Made by a program: the position numbers and the translations under genes. From assembly GCF_030523985.1 (NCBI RefSeq), contig NZ_JAUNHK010000016.1, positions 10,561 to 22,701 of the forward strand: 12,141 bases of DNA, given 5' to 3'. The DNA is from Deinococcus sp. GTDB lineage: Bacteria > Deinococcota > Deinococci > Deinococcales > Deinococcaceae. The notes under the pieces were generated by a model. That model was not told the DNA's origin, searched no databases, and was given only the letters and a program-made list of their open reading frames with translations. Numbering within the stretch: position 1 is the first letter of the stretch; the number at the start of each line of letters is the position of its first letter. This document shows, one piece after another, positions 1 to 8,802 of the stretch.

Positions 1-88
1 GTGGTGGACATGCGCGGCACAAGCTACCTCACCCCGCGCCGCGCCATAGCGAAACGGCCGATTTTGGGGGGCAGTCTGGAGCGGGTGC

Positions 89-114
89 AAAAAATCCCCG
101 GCGCGGGGCCGGGG
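89..114 (-). terminator. Rho-independent terminator of the TerC-family gene
   Basis: Read on the minus strand, a perfect 7-bp stem (CCCCGGC / GCCGGGG, plus-strand 96-102 and 108-114) closes a 5-base loop and is followed at once by A and six T. It lies about 26 bases past the TerC stop codon, the right place and orientation to end that transcript. Confidence 0.82.
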
Positions 115-139
115 GAGAGGACAGACCTGTGAACCGCTT

Positions 140-913
140 TTACTGCGCGTCGGGATTGCGCCCGGTGTCGTGCAGGGCGACGGGCTTGTGACCGCGCACC
201 CGCATGTTGAGCAGTTCGACCACGATGGAAAAGCCCATGGCGAAGTAGGTGTACCCCTTGGGAATCTTGAAGTGGAAGGCTTCGGCAATCAGGTTCACAC
301 CGATCAGCAGCAGGAAGGAAAGCGCCAGCATCTTGACGGTCGGGTGACGCTGCACGAATTCCCCGATGGGCTTGGCGGCGAACAGCATAATCGCCACCGT
401 GACCACCACCGCCGTCACCATCACGCCGATGTCGTCCACCATACCCACCGCCGTGATGACGCTGTCGAGGCTGAACACGATGTCGAGCAGCATGATCTGA
501 CCGATGATGGCGGCAAATCCGGCGGTGCCGACGCCCACGGCATTGGTGTGCCCTTCGGCGTGCGGGCCTTCGAGCTGCTCGTGCATTTCCTTGGTGGCCT
601 TGTAAATCAGGAACAGACCGCCGAAGAACAGAATCAGGTCTTTGCCGGAAAAGCCGCGTCCGAACAGGGTAAACAGCTCGTTTTTGAGGCTGACCACCCA
701 GCTGATGCTGGCGAGGAGCATGAGGCGGGTCACGGCGGCGCCCAGCAGACCGATGGTGCGGGCGCGGTCACGCTGCTCGGGCGGCAACTTGCCCGCCAGA
801 ATGCTGATGAAGATGACGTTGTCCACCCCCAGCACGATTTCGAGCAGCAGCAGGGTGCCGAAAGCCAGCCAGGCTTCGGGTTGACTCATCCAGGCAAAAA
901 GGGTTTCAAACAT
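140..913 (-). CDS. TerC family integral membrane protein (YgdQ/YoaE-like), putative metal-ion transporter
   Basis: A polytopic inner-membrane protein of 257 residues. The sequence shows the two TerC family half-motifs: EIVLGVDN at residues 25-32 in the first half and DIVFSLDS at 144-151 in the second. Their acidic residues lie inside hydrophobic helices and are the expected metal-coordinating positions. Six to eight hydrophobic segments are visible, with a short charged loop rich in His and Glu at about 108-123. There is no CBS or CorC extension, so this is the short form. Members of the family are linked to tellurite resistance and to manganese or other divalent-metal export; the substrate here is not known. 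The ATG has a GGAGA ribosome site 4 bases upstream. The gene is followed by its own terminator and preceded by a small lipoprotein gene on the same strand, 160 bases away. Confidence 0.93.
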   Translation of the reverse strand: MFETLFAWMSQPEAWLAFGTLLLLEIVLGVDNVIFISILAGKLPPEQRDRARTIGLLGAAVTRLMLLASISWVVSLKNELFTLFGRGFSGKDLILFFGGLFLIYKATKEMHEQLEGPHAEGHTNAVGVGTAGFAAIIGQIMLLDIVFSLDSVITAVGMVDDIGVMVTAVVVTVAIMLFAAKPIGEFVQRHPTVKMLALSFLLLIGVNLIAEAFHFKIPKGYTYFAMGFSIVVELLNMRVRGHKPVALHDTGRNPDAQ

Positions 914-1073
914 GCGTCTCCAGTGGGGCGCGATAAAAGGGAGGCGACCTCACACAGGGGGTCGTCTCGGGGCCAAAAAAAGGACGGGCGGTCAGCGCAC
1001 TCACCGGGCCGGGGCCAGGGAACGCGGTACACCCATCCTTCAGGAGAAGTTGTGCACGAATTATGCGATTCGG
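914..1073. other. Intergenic gap between lipoprotein and TerC genes
   Basis: This gap should hold the promoter of the TerC gene. I see no convincing -35/-10 pair. On the minus strand a CATAAT hexamer (around 1060-1065) is the best -10 candidate, but it lacks a good -35. A run of seven T (minus strand, around 975-981) follows only a weak, mismatched stem, so a terminator for the lipoprotein gene is doubtful. Confidence 0.4.
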
Positions 1074-1271
1074 CTAAAGATCGTTCATTTTCGGGTGGGC
1101 CGGGTCAGGCAAGGGTCGGGCACCCTCCTCTTCCGGCTCCCTGTCCAACACGGTGGAGCGCTGCGGCACGGCCTGGGGAATGACGATGGCGTCACCCCGT
1201 ACCCCGGAGTTGGGCGGATTGTTCTGGGCGCAAGCGGTGAGCAGCGCCGCCAGGATAAAGACGTATTTCAT
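1074..1271 (-). CDS. Small predicted lipoprotein, function unknown
   Basis: A 65-residue product. It begins with a short lipoprotein signal, MKYVFILAALLTAC: one Lys, a hydrophobic core, and the lipobox LTAC with Cys at residue 14 as the site of lipid attachment and cleavage. The mature part of about 52 residues is rich in Pro, Asn and acidic residues (EPEEEG near residues 45-50) and has no recognisable domain. The open frame extends upstream to 1475, but that extension has no signal-like sequence and looks like non-coding translation. The ATG at 1271 puts the lipobox at the right place and has a GAGGT ribosome site 8 bases upstream, so this start was chosen. It was identified only by its lipobox and start context, not by homology, so it may be a lineage-restricted gene. 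Confidence 0.66.
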   Translation of the reverse strand: MKYVFILAALLTACAQNNPPNSGVRGDAIVIPQAVPQRSTVLDREPEEEGARPLPDPAHPKMNDL

Positions 1272-1486
1272 GACAGAGGACCTCGGACAGGGGAAGCGGG
1301 CAGGCGGCGGAAGCGGGACAAACGGAAAAGACGGAGTCGCCTCCCGGCCCCACATTGCAGGCAGGGTCGGTGATTCTGGTGAGAAGGCCGGAAGTTCGCG
1401 CCCGTGAGCACTTCGCCCAGAGCTGTTGTCCCTAAACCAGAGACAAAGAGGGGTCGTCAGGCCGGCGGCAGCCAAAACAAATGCGC

Positions 1487-1492
1487 TAAAAT
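1487..1492 (+). promoter_or_regulatory. Candidate -10 element for aceB
   Basis: TAAAAT lies in a locally A/T-rich patch 56 bases before the aceB start, the only such patch in this GC-rich gap. No good -35 hexamer is present at 16-18 bases spacing. The assignment is therefore weak, or the promoter may depend on an activator. Confidence 0.3.
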
Positions 1493-1509
1493 GAAATAGA
1501 AGTTCACCA

Positions 1510-1531
1510 GATGAAAAACACCTCTTTCATC
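1510..1531 (+). repeat. Inverted repeat in the aceB leader
   Basis: A perfect 7-bp inverted repeat, GATGAAA and TTTCATC, is separated by 8 bases and ends just before the aceB ribosome site at 1535-1539. It could be an operator half-site pair or a leader hairpin. It has no T-tract, so it is not a terminator. Confidence 0.4.
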
Positions 1532-1548
1532 CTGCCAGGAGACTGACC

Positions 1549-3114
<1,566 letters not shown>

Positions 3115-3130
3115 CTGAAATGACGTGACC

Positions 3131-3178
3131 GGGGTGGAGAAGATGCCTGTGCGTTCTCCACCCCATGCCCTTTTCCTT
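3131..3178 (+). terminator. Hairpin terminator or attenuator between aceB and maeA
   Basis: A perfect 11-bp stem, GGGGTGGAGAA (3131-3141) and TTCTCCACCCC (3154-3164), has a 12-base loop and is followed by a T-rich tract broken by C (3171-3178). It ends aceB transcripts at least in part. Because the tract is imperfect and no separate maeA promoter is obvious, some read-through into maeA is likely. Confidence 0.72.
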
Positions 3179-3187
3179 TTCCCCACC

Positions 3188-3192
3188 AGGAG
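3188..3192 (+). promoter_or_regulatory. Ribosome binding site that fixes the maeA start
   Basis: AGGAG lies 5 bases before the ATG at 3198. The upstream in-frame ATG at 3165 begins directly after the hairpin stem and lacks such a site, so 3198 is preferred. Confidence 0.75.
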
Positions 3193-3197
3193 ACCCC

Positions 3198-4919
3198 ATG
3201 AGCCACAAAACCTTGCCCCTCACCGACCACTACGACGTCAAGCGCGGCGAAGACGGCCACCGCTACCTGCGCCCGCTGGTGCGCGGCTTTAACCTCACCC
3301 GGATTCCGCTGCTGAACAAGGGCACCGCCTTTTCCGAGCAGGAGCGCGAAGAACTGGGCCTGGACGGGCTGCTCGCGCCCCAGGTGGACAGCCTGGAAGT
3401 GCTGGTCGAACGGGCCTACCGCGAGTTTTCCAAGCGGGAAGCGCCGCTGGAAAAACACGTCTACCTGCGTAACCTGCAAGACCGCAACGAGGTGCTGTTT
3501 TACGCGCTGCTCTCGCGCCACGTGGGAGAAATGCTGCCTATCGTCTACACGCCGACGGTGGGCGACGCGGTCAAGAAATTCAGTCAGATCTACCGCTACC
3601 CTCGCGGCCTGACCCTCAGTACTCGCAACATCGAGCGGGCCGAGCGGGCGCTCGCCAACGTGCCGCTCAACGACGTGCGCATCATCGTCGCCACCGATTC
3701 GAGCGCGATTCTGGGCATCGGGGACCAGGGCTTCGGCGGCATGGCGATTTCCATCGGCAAACTCAGCCTCTACACCGTGGCGGGCGGCGTCGGCCCCGAC
3801 AAGACCCTGCCCGTCGAACTCGACGTGGGCACGGGCCGAGAGGACCTGCGCGGCGACCCGCATTACCTCGGGGTCAAGCACGAGCGGCTGACGGGCGACG
3901 AGTATTTCAGCTTCATTGACCGCTTCGTGGAAGCGACCATCCAGCGCTATCCCAAGGCCATCATCCAGTGGGAAGATTTTTCCAAGGACGCCGCCTTCGA
4001 GGTACTGGCCCGTTACCGCCGCGTCGTGCCGAGCTTCAATGACGATATTCAAGGCACGGGCGCGGTGGTGCTGGCGGGGGTGCTCAACGCCTGCCGCCTG
4101 AAGGGGGAAACGCTGGGCCAGCAGGTCGTCGTCGTCCACGGCGCGGGCGCGGGCGGGGCCGGGGTCGCCGCTGCCATCCGCGAGGGCATGAAGCGCGAGG
4201 GCCTGTCGCCCGAAGACATCAGCCGCCGGGTGTTCGTTCTCGATTCGCGCGGCCTGCTCACCGACGACCGCCAGATGGAGGACTACAAGAAGTCGCTGGC
4301 GACGCCCAAAGGTCACACCGAGGGCTGGCGCGGCACCGACCTGCTCAGCGTGGTGCAGGAGGCGAAGGCGACAGTGCTGCTCGGCCTGTCGGGCGTGCCC
4401 GGCACCTTCGATGAAGGAATTGTCCGGGCCGCACTCGCCAACACGCCGCGCCCGCTGGTCTTTCCGCTCTCCAACCCCACTGCCCACTCCGAGGCGCTCC
4501 CCGAAGACATCCTGCGCTGGACGGACGGCGCGGCGATTGTGGCGACGGGCAGCCCCTTTGCCCCCGTCGAACATAACGGGCAGACCCATGAAATCGGGCA
4601 GGGCAACAACGCCTTTATTTTCCCCGGCCTCGGCTTCGGCGCGATTCTGGCCCGCGTGCGCGAAATCACCGACGAAATGGTCACCGAAGCGGCCTACGCG
4701 CTGGCGGCCTACACCGCCGAGCACCACCCCCAGCGCACCTATCCCCCGGTGGCCGAACTGTCGCAGGCCAGCGTTCAGGTGGCGGTGGCGGTCATCAAGC
4801 AAGCCCTCAAAGACGGCGTCGCCACCGAATTCAGCGTGCGCCACATGAGCGACGACGAATTGCGGGCCTTCGTGGAGCGCAAGTTCTGGGCACCGAAGTA
4901 CCTGCCCTACCGCTCTTGA
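3198..4919 (+). CDS. maeA: Malic enzyme, probably NAD-dependent (malate to pyruvate)
   Basis: Oxidative decarboxylation of malate to pyruvate and CO2 in the cytoplasm. The product has 573 residues, the size of E. coli MaeA. Seen in order: PIVYTPTVG at 114-122 with the catalytic Tyr117, ILGIGDQGFGG at 171-181, GKLSLY at 187-192 with the catalytic Lys188, WEDF at 258-261 and FNDDIQGTG at 280-288 supplying the divalent-metal acids, and a glycine-rich nucleotide motif HGAGAGGAG at 314-322. One oddity: the usual ERILG reads SAILG (residues 169-173), so the malate-binding Arg of characterised malic enzymes is Ala170. Malolactic enzymes also lack this Arg, as far as I recall. The cofactor preference is inferred from family size, not proven. 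The gene follows aceB after an 83-base gap with a hairpin and converges on nadM. Confidence 0.95.
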   Translation: MSHKTLPLTDHYDVKRGEDGHRYLRPLVRGFNLTRIPLLNKGTAFSEQEREELGLDGLLAPQVDSLEVLVERAYREFSKREAPLEKHVYLRNLQDRNEVLFYALLSRHVGEMLPIVYTPTVGDAVKKFSQIYRYPRGLTLSTRNIERAERALANVPLNDVRIIVATDSSAILGIGDQGFGGMAISIGKLSLYTVAGGVGPDKTLPVELDVGTGREDLRGDPHYLGVKHERLTGDEYFSFIDRFVEATIQRYPKAIIQWEDFSKDAAFEVLARYRRVVPSFNDDIQGTGAVVLAGVLNACRLKGETLGQQVVVVHGAGAGGAGVAAAIREGMKREGLSPEDISRRVFVLDSRGLLTDDRQMEDYKKSLATPKGHTEGWRGTDLLSVVQEAKATVLLGLSGVPGTFDEGIVRAALANTPRPLVFPLSNPTAHSEALPEDILRWTDGAAIVATGSPFAPVEHNGQTHEIGQGNNAFIFPGLGFGAILARVREITDEMVTEAAYALAAYTAEHHPQRTYPPVAELSQASVQVAVAVIKQALKDGVATEFSVRHMSDDELRAFVERKFWAPKYLPYRS

Positions 4920-4938
4920 ACACGTAACCGGAAGCCAG

Positions 4939-4978
4939 GGTCAGCCCAGCCGTCGCCCGATGACTGGGCTGACCTTTT
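4939..4978 (+). terminator. maeA terminator overlapping the 3' end of nadM
   Basis: A perfect 11-bp stem, GGTCAGCCCAG (4939-4949) and CTGGGCTGACC (4964-4974), has a 14-base loop and is followed by TTTTCC on the plus strand. It lies 20 bases past the maeA stop. The same bases encode the last residues and the stop codon of nadM on the minus strand. There is no T-tract on the minus side, so it acts mainly on maeA. Confidence 0.75.
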
Positions 4979-5876
4979 CCGCCAGCAGCCGATTCAGAAT
5001 CACGCCCGCGTCCTCATGAAACAGGCGCGGGTGTTCAAGCGCGGTTTCCAGAGAGACGGGAACGGCGTCACTGGCGAGGCTGGCGGGTGGTGGCCCCAGA
5101 AAGACCTGCGCCACGGTGGGCGCGACCAGGGCGCGGGCCGGATGGTCGAAGGTGGCGTCACCCGGCGCGGCCACCTGCCCAGGCTCCAGCACCCGCCCCG
5201 GCCACTCCCAGAGTCCCTGACCGATGGGGCCGGGGCGGTGCCGGAGCCAGACTTGCTCCCCGGTCACATGCAGCCAGCGTTCCTCGTGCAGGGTCACCCC
5301 TGGCGGCAGGGCGGCGCGGGCGGCCTGGAGTGCGGCCCACTCACGGGTCAGCCGGGCACAGGTGGGCGTGCGGGCAAAGCGGGCCAGGGCCAGCGCGACG
5401 GTCTGGGGCAGGCCCGCAGGCAGGGGGCGACCTTCAAAAAGTGCAGTGCGAATGTCGGTGGCGTTCAGGCCCACCGTCTGGGGCACGGGCAGCCGCTCCC
5501 AGTCGGGAAACCAGCGCAGATAGCTCGAACTGGCGTCCTTCTCGAAGCCGACCAGCGCGAGGCGGGCGTCCGGGCCATAGACCTCCGCCGCGACCCGGCG
5601 CACGTCGGCGGCCCACAGGTCGGCGTCGAAGCGGTCAGGCAGCGGGCGAAACGTCACCCGGCTCAGGTCGGCCCCCGCCTCTGCCAGCGCCGCCCGGAAC
5701 AGCGTCTCGCGCTCGGCGGGCGTCAACGGGTTCTTGACACTGCGGGCCAGATTCGCGCTGCCCAGCAGCACCAGCACGCGGGAAGCGGCGTCCAGCGCGG
5801 TCAGCACGCTGCCGACATGCGCGGCGTGCGGCGGCTGAAACCGTCCGACGTAGACGGCGCACAGCGGTTCAGACAT
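4941..5876 (-). CDS. nadM: NMN adenylyltransferase fused to a degenerate Nudix domain
   Basis: The N-terminal half (about residues 1-170) is a nucleotidyltransferase of the archaeal NadM type, joining a nicotinate or nicotinamide mononucleotide to AMP from ATP. Evidence: GRFQPPHAAH at 11-20 (HxxH with Ala where HxGH is usual), SVKNPLTPAERETL at 46-59, GFEKDASSSYLRWFPDW at 110-126, and NATDIR at 138-143 in place of the ISxTxIR motif. The C-terminal half resembles the ADP-ribose pyrophosphatase part of NadM-Nudix proteins (GLWEWPG at 221-227, FDHPAR at 243-248). However, the Nudix box, with its REUxEExGU metal site that should lie between these, is absent; only about 15 residues join them. The 311-residue length is about 30 short of the bifunctional enzymes. 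The start overlaps the pncB stop by 8 bases with no clear ribosome site, which implies translational coupling. The adenylyltransferase call is firm; Nudix activity is doubtful. Confidence 0.9.
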   Translation of the reverse strand: MSEPLCAVYVGRFQPPHAAHVGSVLTALDAASRVLVLLGSANLARSVKNPLTPAERETLFRAALAEAGADLSRVTFRPLPDRFDADLWAADVRRVAAEVYGPDARLALVGFEKDASSSYLRWFPDWERLPVPQTVGLNATDIRTALFEGRPLPAGLPQTVALALARFARTPTCARLTREWAALQAARAALPPGVTLHEERWLHVTGEQVWLRHRPGPIGQGLWEWPGRVLEPGQVAAPGDATFDHPARALVAPTVAQVFLGPPPASLASDAVPVSLETALEHPRLFHEDAGVILNRLLAEKVSPVIGRRLG

Positions 5877-7314
5877 GCTGGCGCAGACTTTCGGCGGTCT
5901 GGTCGCGGAGCTGCGCCACCTCGGGCGCGAGGCTGACGCGGTAGATGTGGGGATTGAGCAATCGGCGCGTTTCGGGGGCGAGGCGGGCGAGCTGCTGCCG
6001 GGCGCGGGCTTGCAGGGCGCTCAGGCTCTCGGCAGGGCGGGTGCGCTGGCCTCCCCGCATCACCACCTCGCGGGCCGGTTGCCAGTCCAGGCCAGCGGGC
6101 AGGCGGGCGCTGCGTAGCGGGTTGGTCGGGTCGCTCACGCGCATTCCGGGGTGGGGCGTTTCTCCCAGGGTCAGCACGTCCCAGGCGAAGTCTCCGCCCT
6201 CCCCGGTCTCCGCGCCGCGCCACACGGCCTTGACCCCCGGCAAGCTGGACTTGGCCGGGTCGCCCGTCAGCTTCATGCGGGGCCTGCCATTCAGTTCGGC
6301 CAGTTTGTAGACGCCGCCCAGCGCCCCCCCGCCAGGGCCACCTGCCGTGGCGAGCTGGGTGCCCACGCCGTACACGTCCACCCGCCCGCCCTCGGCAATC
6401 ACGCCCGCGATGACCGATTCGGAGAGGTCGTTGCTCGCCACGATCTTGACCCCCGGAAAGCCCGCTGCGTCCAGCCGCGCCCGGATGACCCGCGAGAGGT
6501 AGGCGAGGTCGCCCGAATCGAGCCGCACACCGCTCAGCTCGTGGCCCTTGGCCCGCAGTTCCGCCGCCACCGTCAGGGCATTGGGCAAGCCACTTTCGAG
6601 GGTGTCAATCGTGTCGAGCAGCAGCGTGGTCGAGTCGGGATAGAGCTGGGCGTAAGCGCGAAAGGCGTCGAGTTCGCTCGGAAAGCTCTCCACCCAGGCG
6701 TGCGCGTGCGTGCCCGACACCGGAAGGCCGAAGCGCCGCCCCGCCTCCACGTTGCTGGTGCCGACGGCGCCGCCCACGAAGGCCGCCCGCGCCGCACTCA
6801 CCGCGCCGTCCGGCCCTTGCGCCCGCCGCGCTCCGAATTCGAGCACCGTGCCGCCGCCGACCTGCGCCGCCAGCACGCAGCGGGCCGCCTTGGTCGCCAC
6901 CAGTGTCTGAAAATTGAGCATGTTCAGCAGCGCCGTCTCGACGAGTTGCGCTTCCCACAGCGGCCCGCGCACCGTCAGCAGCGGCTCGTGCGGAAACACC
7001 ACGCTGCCCTCCAGAAACGCCGTCACTTCGCACGAAAAGCGCCACTCGCGCAATGCCGACAGAAATTCGGGCCGGAACTGCCCCAGCGAGGCCAGATAGT
7101 CGAGGTCGGCGGCACTGAACTGCAACCCCTCAAGCCAGTCCAGCACGTTTTCCAGCCCGGCCCAGACCGCGTACCCTCCCTCGAAGGGCAGCCGCCGAAA
7201 ATACAGGTCGAAGGTGGCTTGCTGCTCGTGCAGGCCGCTGAAAAAGTACCCCTGCATCATCGTGAGCTGGTAGAGGTCGGTCAGCAGGGGAGAGAGGGGG
7301 CTCGTTTGTGTCAT
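5869..7314 (-). CDS. pncB: Nicotinate phosphoribosyltransferase
   Basis: Makes nicotinate mononucleotide from nicotinate and PRPP, the first step of the Preiss-Handler pathway. The 481-residue product shows DLYQLTM at 13-19, YFRRLPFEGGYAVWAG at 38-53, the GTHAHAWV segment at 201-208 whose His205 matches the phosphorylated His of the family, VRLDSGDL at 263-270 for phosphoribosyl binding, and VYGVGTQL at 314-321. Nothing essential is missing. The same frame stays open upstream through niaP, but homology starts at this ATG (MTQTSPLSPLLTDLYQLTM). No good ribosome site precedes it. A TATGCT hexamer 9 bases upstream in the 20-base gap after niaP could be a -10 for a short or leaderless transcript. 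It overlaps nadM downstream and follows niaP upstream, forming an uptake-and-activation operon. Confidence 0.96.
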   Translation of the reverse strand: MTQTSPLSPLLTDLYQLTMMQGYFFSGLHEQQATFDLYFRRLPFEGGYAVWAGLENVLDWLEGLQFSAADLDYLASLGQFRPEFLSALREWRFSCEVTAFLEGSVVFPHEPLLTVRGPLWEAQLVETALLNMLNFQTLVATKAARCVLAAQVGGGTVLEFGARRAQGPDGAVSAARAAFVGGAVGTSNVEAGRRFGLPVSGTHAHAWVESFPSELDAFRAYAQLYPDSTTLLLDTIDTLESGLPNALTVAAELRAKGHELSGVRLDSGDLAYLSRVIRARLDAAGFPGVKIVASNDLSESVIAGVIAEGGRVDVYGVGTQLATAGGPGGGALGGVYKLAELNGRPRMKLTGDPAKSSLPGVKAVWRGAETGEGGDFAWDVLTLGETPHPGMRVSDPTNPLRSARLPAGLDWQPAREVVMRGGQRTRPAESLSALQARARQQLARLAPETRRLLNPHIYRVSLAPEVAQLRDQTAESLRQHV

Positions 7315-7334
7315 AGAGAACAAAGCATAACGTC

Positions 7335-8711
7335 CTACACGTCGCTGAGCGCCTTGTCCCGCGTCTCGACCCCGATGCCCCAGGCGGCGGCGGCAGCGAG
7401 GGCGAAACAGACCGCAAAGACGGTGAGGGCCAGCGCCAGATTGCCCGTGAGCAGCATGGCCCCGATGCTGGGCGACAGCACGCTCGCCAGTCGCGCCACG
7501 CCGCTGACAAAGCCCATGCCCGTGGTGCGCAGGCTGGTGGGAAACAGTTCGGGCGTGTAGGCGTAGAGCGACCCCCACGCCCCCAGCAGCGCGAACGACA
7601 GCAGCGCCGAGGTCATCAGCACACTGTTTGCGTCGTGGGCCAGCAGAAACAAGTATGCTCCCACCGCCCCGAGGGTCAGAAAACCGACCAGCGTGACGCG
7701 CCGCCCGACCTTTTCGACCAGATACGCCGCCAGCAGATACCCCGGCACCTGCGCCAGCGCCAGCAGCAGCGTGGTGCGGTAGACCGCGCCGAGGTCCATC
7801 CCCTGCGCCCGCAGGAAACTGGGCAGCCAGGTAAAGAGGCCGTAGTAGCCCAGGCTCAGGCCGAACCAGGTCAGCGCCAGCAGCGGCGTGCGGCGGGCCA
7901 GCACCCCCTGGAAAAGCTGCGCGGGTGTGACTCTCGGCGGCTGCGCGGGATGCGCCAGCGGAGCGGAGGGCAGGCTGCCGCCGTTGGCCTGCGCGACCCG
8001 TTCCAGCGCCGCCCGCGCTCCGCTTTCGTCGCCGCGCAGCAGCAGCGAACGCGGCGAATCGGGAATCCCCAGCCGCGCCAGCAAACCGACCAGCCCCGGC
8101 AGCGCCGCGAGGCCCAGTAGCCAGCGCCAGCCCTCGGCGGGGTCGAAATTGAGGCTGACCCACCACGCCAGCGCCGCCACCGCCACCGTGCCCACCGCCC
8201 AGAAACTTTCGAGGTACACCAGAAAGCGCCCGCGCCAAGCCGTCGGGACGAACTCCGCCATCATCGAATAGTCCACCGGGAGCGTGCCGCCGATGGCAAA
8301 CCCCGTCAGGAAGCGGGCGACCACCAGCCACGTCAGCGTCGGCGCGAAGGCCCCCGCCAGCCCGAACACCACCCCGAGCGCCACCGTCGTCAGGAAAACG
8401 GTGCGCCGCCCCAGTCGGTCGGCCAGAAACCCCCAGAACCATGCGCCCAGCAGCATCCCCGCGAAGGTGGCGGTCAGCAGGCCCGTCGCGGCGGGTGAGC
8501 CCTTGGGCAACTCGAACGCCGCGCTGATGCCGGGCAGCGCGAAGCCCATCAGCAGCACTTCCATCGCGTCGGCGGCCCAGGTCAGGCCACAAATCGCCAG
8601 CAGCTTCCACTGAAAGCGGCCCAGGCCCAGGCCGTCCAGCACGCGGTCTACGGTCAGCGGCGCCGGGCTGGTGAGGGAATCCGCCTGTCCTCCGGGGAGT
8701 GATGTGGTCAC
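7335..8711 (-). CDS. niaP: MFS transporter, probable nicotinate importer (NiaP type)
   Basis: A 458-residue major facilitator with about 12 hydrophobic helices. The loop 2-3 signature GFLADRLGRR is at 94-103, PDSPRSLL (the sugar-porter-like PESPR motif) at 217-224, and YTPELFPTSLRTTGMG at 385-400 before the last helices. The segment around residues 30-60 (GRFQWKLLAICGLTWAADAMEVLLMGFALP region) fits the NiaP branch, which imports nicotinate. The substrate is inferred from this resemblance and from its position first in an operon with pncB. The start is GTG. No ribosome site is visible, but TAAACT lies 6 bases before the GTG, which suggests a leaderless message. A charged, poorly conserved N-terminal stretch of about 25 residues is typical. 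An aromatic-acid transporter is the main alternative. Confidence 0.85.
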   Translation of the reverse strand: MTTSLPGGQADSLTSPAPLTVDRVLDGLGLGRFQWKLLAICGLTWAADAMEVLLMGFALPGISAAFELPKGSPAATGLLTATFAGMLLGAWFWGFLADRLGRRTVFLTTVALGVVFGLAGAFAPTLTWLVVARFLTGFAIGGTLPVDYSMMAEFVPTAWRGRFLVYLESFWAVGTVAVAALAWWVSLNFDPAEGWRWLLGLAALPGLVGLLARLGIPDSPRSLLLRGDESGARAALERVAQANGGSLPSAPLAHPAQPPRVTPAQLFQGVLARRTPLLALTWFGLSLGYYGLFTWLPSFLRAQGMDLGAVYRTTLLLALAQVPGYLLAAYLVEKVGRRVTLVGFLTLGAVGAYLFLLAHDANSVLMTSALLSFALLGAWGSLYAYTPELFPTSLRTTGMGFVSGVARLASVLSPSIGAMLLTGNLALALTVFAVCFALAAAAAWGIGVETRDKALSDV

Positions 8712-8717
8712 GCGGGT

Positions 8718-8723
8718 AGTTTA
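8718..8723 (-). promoter_or_regulatory. Candidate -10 of niaP (leaderless start)
   Basis: TAAACT on the minus strand ends 6 bases before the niaP GTG, leaving no room for a ribosome site. This placement matches leaderless promoters described in Deinococcus. The -35 region is weak. Confidence 0.5.
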
Positions 8724-8726
8724 GCG

Positions 8727-8738
8727 GCTGCCTGCAGC
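8727..8738. promoter_or_regulatory. Hyphenated palindrome between niaP and nadE, possible operator
   Basis: GCTGC CT GCAGC lies 3 bases upstream of the niaP -10 candidate, inside the presumed polymerase footprint. It could bind a regulator of NAD salvage genes. It is short and GC-rich, so chance is a real alternative. Confidence 0.3.
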
Positions 8739-8790
8739 GTGGGAACGGCCCCAGCCTCACCTCACCCGCCGAGGGGACTCGCGGACAGGG

Positions 8791-8796
8791 CATACT
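8791..8796 (+). promoter_or_regulatory. Candidate -10 of nadE (leaderless start)
   Basis: CATACT ends 6 bases before the nadE ATG, mirroring the arrangement at niaP. No Shine-Dalgarno sequence sits within a working distance. No clear -35 is seen. Confidence 0.45.
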
Positions 8797-8802
8797 GGCC
8801 CC

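Noticed and set aside
1..132. Plus-strand open frame from the window edge to a TGA at 130-132
   Set aside because: It could be the end of an upstream gene, but the 43 residues match nothing I know and run through the TerC terminator, so no gene was called.
3165..3197. Earlier ATG for the malic enzyme
   Set aside because: It abuts the terminator stem and lacks a ribosome site; AGGAG precedes the ATG at 3198.
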